Source: Micromonospora sp. C31 (GTDB lineage Bacteria; Actinomycetota; Actinomycetes; Mycobacteriales; Micromonosporaceae). From it: a stretch of 64,000 bases of DNA. This document shows positions 36,855-46,427 of the stretch, in pieces. Position 1 is the stretch's first letter. Every line of letters starts with the position of its first letter. The position numbers were made by a program, and so were the translations under genes. Under the pieces are notes generated by a model, which was not told the DNA's origin, ran no database searches, and was given only the letters and a program-made list of their open reading frames with translations. The stretch is from positions 496,001 to 560,000 of the forward strand of contig NZ_JAGPXN010000001.1 of assembly GCF_018070575.1 (NCBI RefSeq), written 5' to 3'.

Positions 36855-38605
36855 CCGTCCCGGCACCCCCGGCGGCGGTTCCGGCGGCCCGGGCCGCGCA
36901 CCCGGCGCGTCCCACCCGCCCGGCGCACCCCGCCGAGCACGTCGCGGACGTCGGCTACCGGCGGCTGTGGGCGGCCGATCCCGGTGCGTGGCGGGCCGCC
37001 GGGGCGGCCTGGCGGGGGCTGACCGAGCCGGTGGCACGCCGGGCCGGCGAGCTGGCCGCCGGCGCGGCGGTGCTGCGGGGCGGCTGGTCGGGCGGGGCGG
37101 CCGACGCCGCCGACGCCCGGCTCGCGGCGCTGCGCGGCGAGCTGACCGCCGTCTCCCCCGCCCTGATCGAGGCCGACCAGGTGCTGGCGGAGTTCGCCGG
37201 CCGGCTGGGCGTCGCCAAGGCCCGCCTCGCCGCCGCGGTGGCCCGCGCCGACGCGGCGGGGCTGCTGGTCGACCGGCAGGGCCGGGTCGCCGCCGGCCCC
37301 GCCCACACCGCCCCTCCCGCGGCGGGCGGCGCCGGGGCCGGGACAGGAAGAAGCGGGGCCAGCGCCGGGGCCGGGACGAGCGGGGCCGGGACGAGCGGGG
37401 TGGGCGTGGCCGAGGCGGGGGCGGCGATCCGGGCGGCCCTGGAACTTGCCGGTGCGGCCGACCGGGAGGCCGCGACCCGGCTGGACGCGCTGGCCGACGC
37501 CGCCCGCGTGGCGTGGGCCGACGTGCCACCGCCCGGTCGCCCGCCGCCCGGCGCCGACCCGGCCACGGTGCGGGCCTGGTGGGCCGGGCTCACCCCCGCG
37601 CAGCGCCGGTGGCTGGTCGCGCACGAGCCGGGGCTGGTCGGCCGCCTCGACGGGGTGCCGGTGGCCGCCCGCGACCAGGCCAACCGGTTGCTGCTCGGGG
37701 CGCGCCGGGAGGAGCTGCTGGCCGCGCGGCGACGGCTGCTGGAGCGGGTGCCGCGCGGGCCGGTCGAGCTGGCCGGGCTGTCGCGCGTCGGGAAGTCCCT
37801 GGCGGGGCTGGACGCGCTGGCCGCCCGCCTGGCCGGCGACGAACAGCCCCGGGCCTACCTGCTGCGGCTGGGCACGGCCGGCGAGGGACGGGCGGTGGTG
37901 GCGCTGGGCAATCCGGACCGGTCGGCCCGGGTGCTGACCTACGTGCCGGGGATGACCGCCGGCCTCCACGACGTGCCCGGCGAGCTGGGTCGGGCGGCCC
38001 GGGTGCTCTCCCGGTGCGGCGCGCTCGACCCCGGGCAGGAGGCCGCCGCGGTGCTCTGGCTGGACTACGACGCCCCCGACTCCCTGCACGAGGCGGCGTG
38101 GCCGGGCCAGGCCCGCGACGCCGGCCCGGCGCTGCACCGGTTCCAGGAGGGGCTGCGGGCGACCCACGACGACCCCCCGGGCCGGCAGACCGTGCTGGGG
38201 CACAGCTACGGCTCGCTGGTGGTCGGCACGGCCGCCCGCGAGCACGGGCTGGCCGCCGACGCGCTGGTCTTCGTCGGCTCACCCGGGGTGGGGGTCAGGC
38301 ACGCGGGCGAGCTGGGCCTGCCGACCGGGCAGGTCTGGGCGAGCACCGCGCCGGACGACGTGATCCGGTGGGCCCGGCCGCCGGACGAGCTGGCCCGCCG
38401 GGCACTGCTGGGCGCCTCGCCGGTCGGCCCGGCGATCGGGGCGTTGCTCGGCGCACCGGAACGCGAACTGTGGTTCGGGCAGGACCCGTCCCACCCCGGC
38501 TTCGGCGGTCGTACCTTCCCCAGCGGCCGGCACGGGCACACCGGCTACTGGGAGGCCGGCAACCCGGCCCTCGACGGGATGGCCCGGGTGGTGCTCGGCC
38601 GGTGA
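36851..38605 (+). CDS. DUF1023 alpha/beta hydrolase with WXG100-like N-terminal region
   Basis: 584 residues from a GTG at 36851. The N-terminal ~170 residues are helical (WRAAGAAWRGLTEP, GGWSGGAADAADARLAALRG), like the WXG/PE-type leaders of actinobacterial secreted hydrolases. A Gly/Ala/Thr-rich linker follows (about 165-195). The C-terminal DUF1023 domain has nucleophile elbow LGHSYGSLV (about residue 455) and a late His in RHGHTGYWE. Together with the small helical partner it looks like a type VII-type substrate pair. No ESX core genes are in the window, so export route is inferred. Confidence 0.75.
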   Translation: MTVPAPPAAVPAARAAHPARPTRPAHPAEHVADVGYRRLWAADPGAWRAAGAAWRGLTEPVARRAGELAAGAAVLRGGWSGGAADAADARLAALRGELTAVSPALIEADQVLAEFAGRLGVAKARLAAAVARADAAGLLVDRQGRVAAGPAHTAPPAAGGAGAGTGRSGASAGAGTSGAGTSGVGVAEAGAAIRAALELAGAADREAATRLDALADAARVAWADVPPPGRPPPGADPATVRAWWAGLTPAQRRWLVAHEPGLVGRLDGVPVAARDQANRLLLGARREELLAARRRLLERVPRGPVELAGLSRVGKSLAGLDALAARLAGDEQPRAYLLRLGTAGEGRAVVALGNPDRSARVLTYVPGMTAGLHDVPGELGRAARVLSRCGALDPGQEAAAVLWLDYDAPDSLHEAAWPGQARDAGPALHRFQEGLRATHDDPPGRQTVLGHSYGSLVVGTAAREHGLAADALVFVGSPGVGVRHAGELGLPTGQVWASTAPDDVIRWARPPDELARRALLGASPVGPAIGALLGAPERELWFGQDPSHPGFGGRTFPSGRHGHTGYWEAGNPALDGMARVVLGR

Positions 38606-38618
38606 CCCGCGCACGCCA

Positions 38619-38651
38619 GGGCCCCGCCCACCGGCACGGTGGACGGGGCCC
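38619..38651. terminator. bidirectional terminator between DUF1023 gene and glmS
   Basis: 15-nt arms GGGCCCCGCCCACCG and CGGTGGACGGGGCCC pair with one mismatch over a 3-nt loop, between the two convergent genes. Confidence 0.85.
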
Positions 38652-38668
38652 GTGGCGGGACGGTACGG

Positions 38669-40582
38669 CTACTCGACCGTCACCGACTTGGCCAGGTTGC
38701 GGGGCTGGTCCACGTCGTGCCCCCGGGCGGCGGCGATCTCGGCCGCCATGACCTGCAACGGCACGGTGGTGACCAGCGGCGCGAGCAGCGTCGGCGTACG
38801 CGGCACGTAGATCAGGTGGTCGGCGTAGCGGACGACCGCCTCGTCGCCCTCCTCCGCGATGACGATCGTCCGGGCGCCGCGCGCCCGTACCTCCTGGATG
38901 TTGGAGACGACCTTGTCGTGCAGCATGCCCCGGCCGACCGGGGAGGGCACGATGCAGATCACGGGGGTGCCCTTGTCGATCAGCGCGATCGGGCCGTGCT
39001 TCAGTTCGCCGGCGGCGAAGCCCTCGGCGTGCATGTACGCCAGCTCCTTGAGCTTGAGCGCACCCTCCAGGGCCACCGGGTAGCCCACGTGCCGGCCGAT
39101 GAAGAGCACGGTCGGCTCGGCCTTCAGGTCGCGGGCCAGCTCGCGGACGGGCTCGATGCGCTCCAGCAGCTCGCGCAGCTTGTCCGGCATCTCCTGGAGC
39201 TGGGCGACGACGGCGGCCACCTCGTCGGCGAACTTGATGCCGCGCACCTGGGCCAGGTGCAGGCCGATCAGATAGCAGGCGACGAGCTGGGTGAGGAACG
39301 CCTTGGTGGACGCGACGGCGATCTCCGGCCCGCCGTGGGTGTAGAGGACGGCGTCGGACTCCCGGGGGATGGTGGAGCCGTTGGTGTTGCAGATGGCCAG
39401 CACGCGGGCCTTCTGCTCCTTGGCGTGCCGCAGCGCCATCAGGGTGTCCATCGTCTCGCCGGACTGCGAGATCACCACGATCAGCGTGGACCGGTCGAGG
39501 ACCGGGTCGCGGTAGCGGAACTCGCTGGCCAGCTCCACCTCGCACGGGATCCGGGTCCAGTGCTCGATGGCGTACTTGGCGACCAGCCCGGAGTGGTACG
39601 CGGTGCCGCAGGCCACGATGAAGATCTTGTCGACGTCGCGCAGGTCCTGGTCGCTGAGGCGGACCTCGTCGAGCATGATCTCGCCGGAGTCGGTGAGCCG
39701 GCCGAGCAGCGTGTCGGCGATGGCCTGCGGCTGCTCCTCGATCTCCTTGAGCATGAACCAGTCGTAGCCGCCCTTCTCGGCGGCGGAGGAGTCCCAGTCG
39801 ATGTGGAAGTCCTTGCCGCTGGCGGGCTGGCCGGCGAAGTCGGTGATCTCGATGGTGTCGCCGGTGATCAGGACGATCTGGTCCTGGCCCAGCTCCACCG
39901 CCTCCCGGGTGTGCTCGATGAACGCGGCCACGTCGCTGGCCAGGTAGTTCTCCCCGTCGCCGCGCCCGACGACGAGCGGGGAGTTGCGGCGGGCGCCGAC
40001 CACCGCGCCGGGCACCGCGGCGTCGACGGCGAGCAGCGTGAACGCGCCCTCCAGTCGCTGGCAGACCACCCGCATCCCGGCGGCGAGCAGTTGCGGCCCG
40101 TCGGGGTGGCCGGCGGCGCGCAGGTCGGCGAGCGCGGCGGAGAGCAGGTGCGCCGCGCACTCGGTGTCGGTGTCGCTGGTGAACTGGACGCCGTCGGCCT
40201 CCAGCTCGGCGCGCAGCTTCGCGAAGTTCTCGATGATGCCGTTGTGGATCACGGCGACGCGGCCGTCGGGGGCCAGGTGCGGGTGGGCGTTGCGGTCGGT
40301 CGGGCCGCCGTGGGTGGCCCAGCGGGTGTGCCCGATGCCGGTGGTGCCGTCCCCGATGCCGATCGGGCTGGCCGCGCAGGACGTGGGATCCTCGGCGGCC
40401 CGCTCGGAGAGCACCTTCTCCAGGTTGGCCAGCTTGCCGGCCTTCTTCTCGGTCAGCAGCGCGCCGTCGCAGACGATGGCGACGCCGGCCGAGTCGTAGC
40501 CGCGGTACTCCAGCCGCCGCAGTCCGTCGAGCACGATGCCGAGCGCCGGGCGCGCGCCGGCGTAACCCACGATTCCACACAT
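38669..40582 (-). CDS. glmS: glutamine-fructose-6-phosphate aminotransferase
   Basis: 637 residues. It makes glucosamine-6-phosphate for cell-wall precursors. The N-terminal glutaminase domain begins MCGIVGYAG with catalytic Cys2. Two SIS isomerase domains follow with VVISQSGETMDTLMA and GRHVGYPVALEGALKLKE. The C-terminus DQPRNLAKSVTVE is canonical. The 5' region shows no glmS ribozyme. glmM lies 1.4 kb away in the same orientation. Confidence 0.97.
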   Translation of the reverse strand: MCGIVGYAGARPALGIVLDGLRRLEYRGYDSAGVAIVCDGALLTEKKAGKLANLEKVLSERAAEDPTSCAASPIGIGDGTTGIGHTRWATHGGPTDRNAHPHLAPDGRVAVIHNGIIENFAKLRAELEADGVQFTSDTDTECAAHLLSAALADLRAAGHPDGPQLLAAGMRVVCQRLEGAFTLLAVDAAVPGAVVGARRNSPLVVGRGDGENYLASDVAAFIEHTREAVELGQDQIVLITGDTIEITDFAGQPASGKDFHIDWDSSAAEKGGYDWFMLKEIEEQPQAIADTLLGRLTDSGEIMLDEVRLSDQDLRDVDKIFIVACGTAYHSGLVAKYAIEHWTRIPCEVELASEFRYRDPVLDRSTLIVVISQSGETMDTLMALRHAKEQKARVLAICNTNGSTIPRESDAVLYTHGGPEIAVASTKAFLTQLVACYLIGLHLAQVRGIKFADEVAAVVAQLQEMPDKLRELLERIEPVRELARDLKAEPTVLFIGRHVGYPVALEGALKLKELAYMHAEGFAAGELKHGPIALIDKGTPVICIVPSPVGRGMLHDKVVSNIQEVRARGARTIVIAEEGDEAVVRYADHLIYVPRTPTLLAPLVTTVPLQVMAAEIAAARGHDVDQPRNLAKSVTVE

Positions 40583-40776
40583 GTCCCGCAGCCTAACCTA
40601 GTTCCACTCATCGCGCGTGCGCGAAAGCCGGTCAAACGATCACCCCACTTGAGCGATCGGAGGGGAAGCGACACGGTCCGTGACATAGCTCCGCCGACCG
40701 AAGGGTACGGCGGAGGCGGTTCCGACCGCCCTCGGCAGGGGTTGAAGCCGCGCCGGGAGTCCGTAGGCTGACGGGC

Positions 40777-41970
40777 GTGACGATCGCCGACGTGGATCCG
40801 CTGGTGGCCCGGATGCGCCCGTTCGGGACGACCATCTTCGCCGAGATGTCCGCCCTCGCCGTCCGCACCGGCGCCGTCAACCTCGGGCAGGGCTTCCCCG
40901 ACACCGACGGGCCGCCGGAGATGCTCGCCGCCGCGGCGGCGGCGCTGCGCACCGGGCAGAACCAGTACCCGCCGGGTCCGGGGATCCCGGCGCTGCGCGC
41001 GGCGGTGGCCGCGCACCAGCGCCGGTTCTGGGGGCTGGAGTACGACCCGGACGGCGAGATCGTGGTGACGGCGGGCGCCACCGAGGCGATCGCCGCCGCC
41101 ATCCTCGGGCTCTGCGAGCCGGGCGACGAGGTGATCTGCTTCGAGCCCTACTACGACTCGTACGCCGCCTCGATCGCCCTGGCCGGCGCGGCCCGGCGCC
41201 CGGTCACGCTGCGTCCCGCCGCCGACGGCCGGTACGCCTTCGACCCGGCCGCGTTGCGCGCCGCCTTCGGTCCGCGTACCCGGCTGGTGCTGCTGAACTC
41301 GCCACACAACCCGACCGGCAAGGTGTTCACCCCCGACGAGCTGGCGCTGGTCGCCGAGCTGTGCCAGGAGCACGGCGCGTACGCGGTGACCGACGAGGTC
41401 TACGAGCACCTGGTCTTCACCGACGCCGCCACCCCGCACGTGCCGCTGGCCACCCTGCCCGGCATGCGCGAGCGCACCCTGCGCATCTCCTCGGCCGGCA
41501 AGACGTTCTCCTGCACGGGCTGGAAGGTCGGCTGGGTGAGCGGGCCGGCGCCGCTGGTGTCGGCGGTGCTGCGGGTGAAGCAGTTCCTCACCTTCGTCAA
41601 CGCCGCGCCGCTCCAGCCGGCGGTCGCGGTGGCCCTGGCCCTGGCGGACGACTACTTCACCGGCTTGCGCGACGGCATGCAGGCCCGCCGTGACCAGCTC
41701 GTCGGCGGGCTGACCGACGCCGGGTTCGAGGTGCTCGCGCCGGAGGGCACCTACTTCGTCACCGCCGACGTCACCGGGCTCGGCGGCCGGGACGGGGTGG
41801 AGTTCTGCCGGTCGCTGCCCGCGCGCTGCGGGGTGGTCGCCGTGCCGACCCAGGTCTTCTACGACGACGCGGAGGCGGGCCGGCACCTGGTCCGCTTCGC
41901 CTTCTGCAAGCGCCCCGAGGTGCTGGCCGAGGCGGTCGACCGGCTGCGCGCACTGCACCCCGCCGGCTGA
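40777..41970 (+). CDS. dapC: class I/II aminotransferase, N-succinyldiaminopimelate type
   Basis: 397 residues from a GTG at 40777. It is a fold-type I PLP enzyme with NSPHNPTGK, DEVYEHLVF and the Schiff-base Lys in SSAGKTFSCTGWKVGW. The opening FAEMSALA, AVNLGQGFPDTDGPPEML matches M. tuberculosis DapC closely. It would transaminate N-succinyl-2-amino-6-ketopimelate in lysine/DAP synthesis, though kynurenine/glutamine transaminases share these motifs. A hairpin (CTCCGCCG...CGGCGGAG, 40689-40715) lies in its upstream region. Confidence 0.85.
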   Translation: MTIADVDPLVARMRPFGTTIFAEMSALAVRTGAVNLGQGFPDTDGPPEMLAAAAAALRTGQNQYPPGPGIPALRAAVAAHQRRFWGLEYDPDGEIVVTAGATEAIAAAILGLCEPGDEVICFEPYYDSYAASIALAGAARRPVTLRPAADGRYAFDPAALRAAFGPRTRLVLLNSPHNPTGKVFTPDELALVAELCQEHGAYAVTDEVYEHLVFTDAATPHVPLATLPGMRERTLRISSAGKTFSCTGWKVGWVSGPAPLVSAVLRVKQFLTFVNAAPLQPAVAVALALADDYFTGLRDGMQARRDQLVGGLTDAGFEVLAPEGTYFVTADVTGLGGRDGVEFCRSLPARCGVVAVPTQVFYDDAEAGRHLVRFAFCKRPEVLAEAVDRLRALHPAG

Positions 41971-41977
41971 CTACCCC

Positions 41978-42019
41978 GCCGGGGCGTGGCCGGCCCGAGC
42001 GGGCAGGCCACGCCCCGGC
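41978..42019. terminator. bidirectional terminator between dapC and glmM
   Basis: Perfect 14-bp stem GCCGGGGCGTGGCC and GGCCACGCCCCGGC with a 14-nt loop, placed between the convergent stops. Confidence 0.85.
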
Positions 42020-42031
42020 GCAGGCGTGGAG

Positions 42032-43390
42032 CTAGACGGAGGCGGGGCTGGCGGTGCGGACCTGCTCGGCGATCCGCTCGGCGACGCTGCGGGCGGTGTG
42101 CTCGGTGGCCGCCTCGACCATGACCCGGACCAGCGGCTCGGTGCCGGAGGGGCGCAGCAGCACCCGGCCGGTCTCCCCCAGCTCCGTCTCGGCCCGCTCG
42201 ACCTCGGCCCGGACGGCGGGCGCGGCGGCGCCGACCGTACGATCGCCGACCGGCACGTTGATCAGCACCTGCGGCAGCTTGGTGACCACGGTGGCCAGCT
42301 CCGCGAGGGACTTCCCGGTGGCGGCGAGCCGGGCCATCAGGTGCAGCCCGGTCAGCACGCCGTCGCCCGTGGTGGCGTACGCCGGCATGACGATGTGTCC
42401 GCTCTGCTCGCCGCCCAGCGCGAGGCCCGAGGCGCGCAGCTCCTCCAGCACGTACCGGTCGCCGACCTTGGTCTCGAGGAGCCGGATGCCCTGCGCGGAC
42501 ATGGCCAGCCGCAGGCCGAGGTTGCTCATCACGGTGGCGACCAGGGTGTCGTCGGTGAGGGTGCCGGCGTCCCGCATCGCGAGCGCGAGGATGGCCATCA
42601 CCTGGTCGCCGTCGACCTCGTCCCCGTCGGCGGTCACCGCGAGGCAGCGGTCGGCGTCGCCGTCGTGGGCGATGCCCAGGTGCGCGCCGTGCTCGACCAC
42701 GGCGGCCCGCAGGGCCTCGAGGTGGTTGGAGCCGCACTCGTCGTTGATGTTGAGGCCGTCCGGCTCGGCGTAGATGGCGACGACCTCGGCCCCGGCTTCC
42801 CGGTACGCCACCGGCGCCACCTCGGCCGCCGCGCCGTTGGCGCAGTCGACCACGACCTTGATCCCGTCGAGGCGGTGCGGCACGGTGCCGATCAGGTGCT
42901 GCACGTAGTGGTCGGCGCCGTCGAGCAGGTCGTGCACCCGGCCGACGCCGGCGCCGACCGGCCGCTTCCAGGCGGTGGTGGCGTTCGCCTCGACGGCCGC
43001 CTCGATCCGCATCTCGATCTCGTCGGGCAGCTTGTTCCCGCCGGCGGCGAAGAGCTTGATCCCGTTGTCGGGCATCGGGTTGTGCGAGGCGGAGAGCATC
43101 ACGCCCAGGTCGGCCTTGGCCTCGGCGGTGAGGAACGCCACGGCCGGGGTCGGCAGCACGCCCACCCGGACGACGTTGGCGCCGGCACTGGTGAGCCCGG
43201 CGACCACGGCGGCCTCCAGCATCTCGCCGCTGGCCCGGGTGTCGCGCCCGACCACGGCCAGCGGGGGATGGCTCCGGTCCGACTCGGCGAGCGTGTGCGC
43301 GGCGGCGACCGCCACCGCCAGCGCCAACTCAGGCGTGAGATCCGCGTTCGCCCGCCCGCGTACGCCGTCCGTGCCGAACAACCGGCCCAT
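42032..43390 (-). CDS. glmM: phosphoglucosamine mutase
   Basis: 452 residues from the ATG at 43390 (GGAGG nine bases upstream); the ORF extends to 43441. It begins [14 protein letters not shown]. The phosphoserine loop is [13 protein letters not shown], the Mg loop DGDADRCL and the C-terminal phosphate-binding site [14 protein letters not shown], all intact. It converts GlcN-6-P from GlmS to GlcN-1-P. It lies downstream of rplM-rpsI with a terminator between. Confidence 0.97.
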   Translation of the reverse strand: MGRLFGTDGVRGRANADLTPELALAVAVAAAHTLAESDRSHPPLAVVGRDTRASGEMLEAAVVAGLTSAGANVVRVGVLPTPAVAFLTAEAKADLGVMLSASHNPMPDNGIKLFAAGGNKLPDEIEMRIEAAVEANATTAWKRPVGAGVGRVHDLLDGADHYVQHLIGTVPHRLDGIKVVVDCANGAAAEVAPVAYREAGAEVVAIYAEPDGLNINDECGSNHLEALRAAVVEHGAHLGIAHDGDADRCLAVTADGDEVDGDQVMAILALAMRDAGTLTDDTLVATVMSNLGLRLAMSAQGIRLLETKVGDRYVLEELRASGLALGGEQSGHIVMPAYATTGDGVLTGLHLMARLAATGKSLAELATVVTKLPQVLINVPVGDRTVGAAAPAVRAEVERAETELGETGRVLLRPSGTEPLVRVMVEAATEHTARSVAERIAEQVRTASPASV

Positions 43391-43425
43391 ACCCGCCAAC
43401 CTCCGATGAAACGGTCCAGGAAAGG

Positions 43426-43474
43426 CGAACGGCCGGGCCACCTCCCATCCAGGGGAGGCGTACCCGGCCGTTCG
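43426..43474 (-). terminator. rpsI terminator
   Basis: CGAACGGCCGGG and CCCGGCCGTTCG form a perfect 12-bp outer stem that encloses a second pairing CCTCCC...GGGAGG. It follows rpsI and precedes glmM. Confidence 0.85.
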
Positions 43475-43500
43475 TCAGAAGTACAACGTGCAGCTGTTGA

Positions 43501-43968
43501 TCAGCGCTTCGAGTACTGGGGAGCCTTACGGGCCTTCTTGAGGCCGTACTTCTTGCTTTCCTTGACCCGGGCGTCCCGGGTGAGGAAGCCGGCCTTCTTC
43601 AGCGCCGGACGGTCGTCCGGCTCGCTGACGATCAGGGCCCGGGCGATGGCGAGCCGGAGCGCGCCGGCCTGACCGGTGGTGCCGCCGCCACGCAGGTTGG
43701 CGATGACGTCGAACGCCTCCGGCTTCTCGGCGGTGACCAGCGGGTCCTTGATGAGCTGCTGGTGCACCTTGCTCGGGAAGTAGGCCTCGAGGTCCCGGCC
43801 GTTGCAGGTGATCTTGCCGCTGCCGGGGACGATGCGCACCCGGACGATGGCTTCCTTGCGTCGACCCACGGTCTGGATCGGGCGGTCACCACGCGGCGCG
43901 CGGGCGACGGGCGCCGGCGCCTCGGTGGCCTCCTCGGGGGCAACCTCGGTCTCGGTGATGTCGGTCAT
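43501..43968 (-). CDS. rpsI: 30S ribosomal protein S9
   Basis: 155 residues from the ATG at 43968 with GAAGGAAAC upstream. An acidic actinobacterial N-terminal extension (about 30 residues) precedes the S9 core [18 protein letters not shown]. The conserved basic tail [17 protein letters not shown] reaches the P-site. It follows rplM by 20 bp in the usual L13-S9 operon. Confidence 0.98.
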   Translation of the reverse strand: MTDITETEVAPEEATEAPAPVARAPRGDRPIQTVGRRKEAIVRVRIVPGSGKITCNGRDLEAYFPSKVHQQLIKDPLVTAEKPEAFDVIANLRGGGTTGQAGALRLAIARALIVSEPDDRPALKKAGFLTRDARVKESKKYGLKKARKAPQYSKR

Positions 43969-43988
43969 GCTGTTTCCTTCGCCCGCGC

Positions 43989-44432
43989 TCACTGCGCGAT
44001 CTGCTTGATCTCGAACGGCACCGGCTGCTGCGCGCCGTGCGGGTGCTCGGCACCGGCGTAGACCTTCAGCTTCTTGATGAGCTGACGGCCGAGCTTGTTG
44101 TGCGGGAGCATGCCCTTGACGGCCAGCTCGATGGCCCGCTCGGGACGCTTGGTCAGCAGCTCGTCGTAGCCGACCTGCTTCAGACCACCCGGGTAGCCGG
44201 AGTGGCGGTAGGCGACCTTGGTGTGGCGCTTGTTGCCGGTCAGCGCGACCTTGCCCGCGTTCACGATGACGACGAAGTCGCCCGTGTCGACGTGCGGCGC
44301 GAAAGTCGGCTTGTGCTTGCCGCGCAGCAGCGTGGCGGCGTGGGTGGCCAGGCGGCCCAGCACGACATCAGAGGCGTCGATGACGTGCCACTGACGCTCG
44401 ATCTCACCCGGCTTCGGGCTGTACGTACGCAC
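43989..44432 (-). CDS. rplM: 50S ribosomal protein L13
   Basis: 147 residues from the GTG at 44432 (AAGG eight bases upstream), the standard length. [19 protein letters not shown] and [12 protein letters not shown] are diagnostic. First gene of the rplM-rpsI operon. The longer frame to 44519 has no homologous extension. Confidence 0.98.
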   Translation of the reverse strand: MRTYSPKPGEIERQWHVIDASDVVLGRLATHAATLLRGKHKPTFAPHVDTGDFVVIVNAGKVALTGNKRHTKVAYRHSGYPGGLKQVGYDELLTKRPERAIELAVKGMLPHNKLGRQLIKKLKVYAGAEHPHGAQQPVPFEIKQIAQ

Positions 44433-44623
44433 AGGTATACCTTGTCTCGTCGTCGGTCTGGGGTCGCGCGCCGAGGTTACCGGGCGCGCACGAACGACCA
44501 AGCGTACCTCAGGCGGCACGCCTCTGGATGTCGTACAACAGCAGGCAACGATACCCGCCGCCCCGTCGGCAGGTCAAAACGGGGTACCTCCCCCGCCTGG
44601 CTCCCGCAGGATACCTGGCGGGC

Positions 44624-46009
44624 TCACACACCGGCCGGCCGGTGTGCTCCCGGCCGCAGGTAGACCAGCCAGGTCACCCCGAAGCAGACCGCGTACGCGG
44701 CGACGAAGGCGACGTACGCCGCGTCCGCGCTGCCCCGGGTCAGGAACGACTGCCGGAAGGCGACGTTCACCAGCACCCCGCCGCAGGCCCCGACCGCCCC
44801 GGCGACGCCGATGAGCGAGCCGGTCATCCGCACGGCCCACCGCTGCGCCGTGCCCGCCTCCCGCCGGCAGGCCGCCACGTCGGCCGTGGCGCGGGCCCGG
44901 AAGATGGCCGGGATCATCTTGTACGTCGAGCCGTTGCCGATCCCGGAGAAGACGAAGAGCGACAGGAAGCCGAGCAGGTAGAGCCCGAACGACCGCTCCC
45001 GGGCGGCGTGGAGCACCAGCGAGGCGCCGGCCGCCATCGCGACGAAGTTCCAGAAGGTGACCCGGGCCCCGCCGAGGCGGTCGGCGAGGTGCCCGCCGAC
45101 CGGCCGGACCAACGAGCCGATCAGCGGGCCGAGGAAGGTCAGCCAGACGGCGTCGACCGGGGTCGGGAAGCGCTCGGCGAACTGGAGCTGGAGCACCTGG
45201 CCGAAGGCGAAGCCGAAGCCGATGAAGGAGCCGAAGGTGCCGACGTAGAGCAGCGACATGACCCAGGTGTGCGGGTCGCGGGCGGCCTCGCGCAGCGCGC
45301 CGGGCTCGTTGCGCGCCCCCGGGAGGTCGTCCAGCCAGCGCGCGGCGGCGAGCGCGGCCAGCACGATCAGCGGCAGGTAGACGGCCGGCACCAGCCGGGG
45401 GTACGCGGCACCCGCCGTCGCCAGCACCGCCAGGCCGACCAGTTGCACCGCCGGCACGCCGAGGTTGCCGCCGCCGGCGTTGAGCCCGAGCGCCCGCCCC
45501 TTGAGCCGGGACGGGTAGAAGAGGTTGATGTTCGCCATCGAGGAGGCGAAGTTGCCCCCGCCCACGCCGGTCAGGCAGGCCAGCACCATCAGGGTGGAGT
45601 AGGAGACACCGGGCTCCAGCAGGACCGTCATCGGCACGGCCGGAACGAGCAGCAGCAGCGCGCTGACGATCGTCCAGGTACGCCCGCCGAAGCGCGCCAC
45701 GGCCAGCGTGTAGGGCAGTCGCAGCGCCGCCCCGAGGGCGGCCGGCACGGCGGTGAGCAGGAACTTCCCCGCCGGATCGATGCCGTACTCGGGGCCGAGG
45801 AAGAGCACCGTCACCGACCAGAGGCTCCACACGGAGAAGCCGACGTGCTCGGCGAAGATCGAGACCCAGAGGTTGCGGCGGGCGATCGGCGCCCCCTTCG
45901 TACGCCAGAAGTCGGGGTCCTCGGGCCGCCAGTCGTCGATGCGGCGCCGGCGGCCGGCGGCCGGCGGGGCGGCCTCGGCCAGGGGTGTGGTGGGGGCCAG
46001 TGTGCTCAC
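44624..46009 (-). CDS. narK: NarK-family nitrate/nitrite MFS transporter
   Basis: 461 residues from a GTG at 46009 with GAGGAGGAG upstream. Twelve hydrophobic helices; nitrate-signature segments GVGGGNFASSMANINLFYP and LNAGGGNLGVPAVQ in the first half and FSGIGNGSTYKMIPAIF in the second. It imports nitrate or exchanges nitrate/nitrite. It lies divergent from the nitrate reductase operon, with a MazEF pair in between. Confidence 0.93.
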   Translation of the reverse strand: MSTLAPTTPLAEAAPPAAGRRRRIDDWRPEDPDFWRTKGAPIARRNLWVSIFAEHVGFSVWSLWSVTVLFLGPEYGIDPAGKFLLTAVPAALGAALRLPYTLAVARFGGRTWTIVSALLLLVPAVPMTVLLEPGVSYSTLMVLACLTGVGGGNFASSMANINLFYPSRLKGRALGLNAGGGNLGVPAVQLVGLAVLATAGAAYPRLVPAVYLPLIVLAALAAARWLDDLPGARNEPGALREAARDPHTWVMSLLYVGTFGSFIGFGFAFGQVLQLQFAERFPTPVDAVWLTFLGPLIGSLVRPVGGHLADRLGGARVTFWNFVAMAAGASLVLHAARERSFGLYLLGFLSLFVFSGIGNGSTYKMIPAIFRARATADVAACRREAGTAQRWAVRMTGSLIGVAGAVGACGGVLVNVAFRQSFLTRGSADAAYVAFVAAYAVCFGVTWLVYLRPGAHRPAGV

Positions 46010-46058
46010 GGCGACTCCTCCTCGTCGGTACGACCTGGAGGAACGCTAGGAAGCGGGA

Positions 46059-46096
46059 GTTACCCGACCGTGCCCGTCGCGGGTCGGGCCGGAAAC
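46059..46096 (+). promoter_or_regulatory. degenerate GlnR-like box upstream of narK
   Basis: GTTAC-N6-GTGCC-N6-GGGTC-N6-GAAAC keeps the 11-bp phasing of a GlnR box. Only the outer a-site (GTTAC) and outer b-site (GAAAC) match the consensus; the inner two do not. It lies 50-87 bp upstream of the narK start. Confidence 0.4.
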
Positions 46097-46133
46097 GGAG
46101 ACCGCACCGCGGGCGGAAACCGCCGGTGAGATG

Positions 46134-46427
46134 TCAGAGTTCCTGGAGGATGCGCAGCGCCCGGCCGACCCGGAGCATGGTCTCGGTGTCGGCGACGTCC
46201 ACGCACTCGGTGAACCACTTCTTCATCGGCGAGGAGAGCCGGTCGGGCATCACCACGTACGCGCCCATCCGCACCGCCAGGGGCGAGTCGCGCAGCAGCG
46301 ACTCCTCGACCACCTCGGCCACCATCACGATCGGCACGTCGGTGGAGTTGTAGACGTCGGAGCTGATCACCAGCCCGAGCCGTTCCCGGGCGCCGTCGAT
46401 GCGCCAGATCTCGCCCCTACGCAGCAC
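46134..46427 (-). CDS. MazF/PemK-type toxin
   Basis: 97 residues from the GTG at 46427, which overlaps the antitoxin stop by 11 bp. It starts VLRRGEIWRIDG, the MazF/PemK strand 1, and continues LGLVISSDVYNSTDVPIVMV, the conserved catalytic-strand region. Family members are sequence-specific mRNA endonucleases. The C-terminal helix (ETMLRVGRALRILQEL) is typical. The next gene in the same direction is narK. Confidence 0.85.
   Translation of the reverse strand: MLRRGEIWRIDGARERLGLVISSDVYNSTDVPIVMVAEVVEESLLRDSPLAVRMGAYVVMPDRLSSPMKKWFTECVDVADTETMLRVGRALRILQEL

Noticed and set aside
40583..40776. glmS ribozyme upstream of glmS
   Set aside because: No glmS ribozyme core is recognisable and the class is mainly found in Firmicutes.
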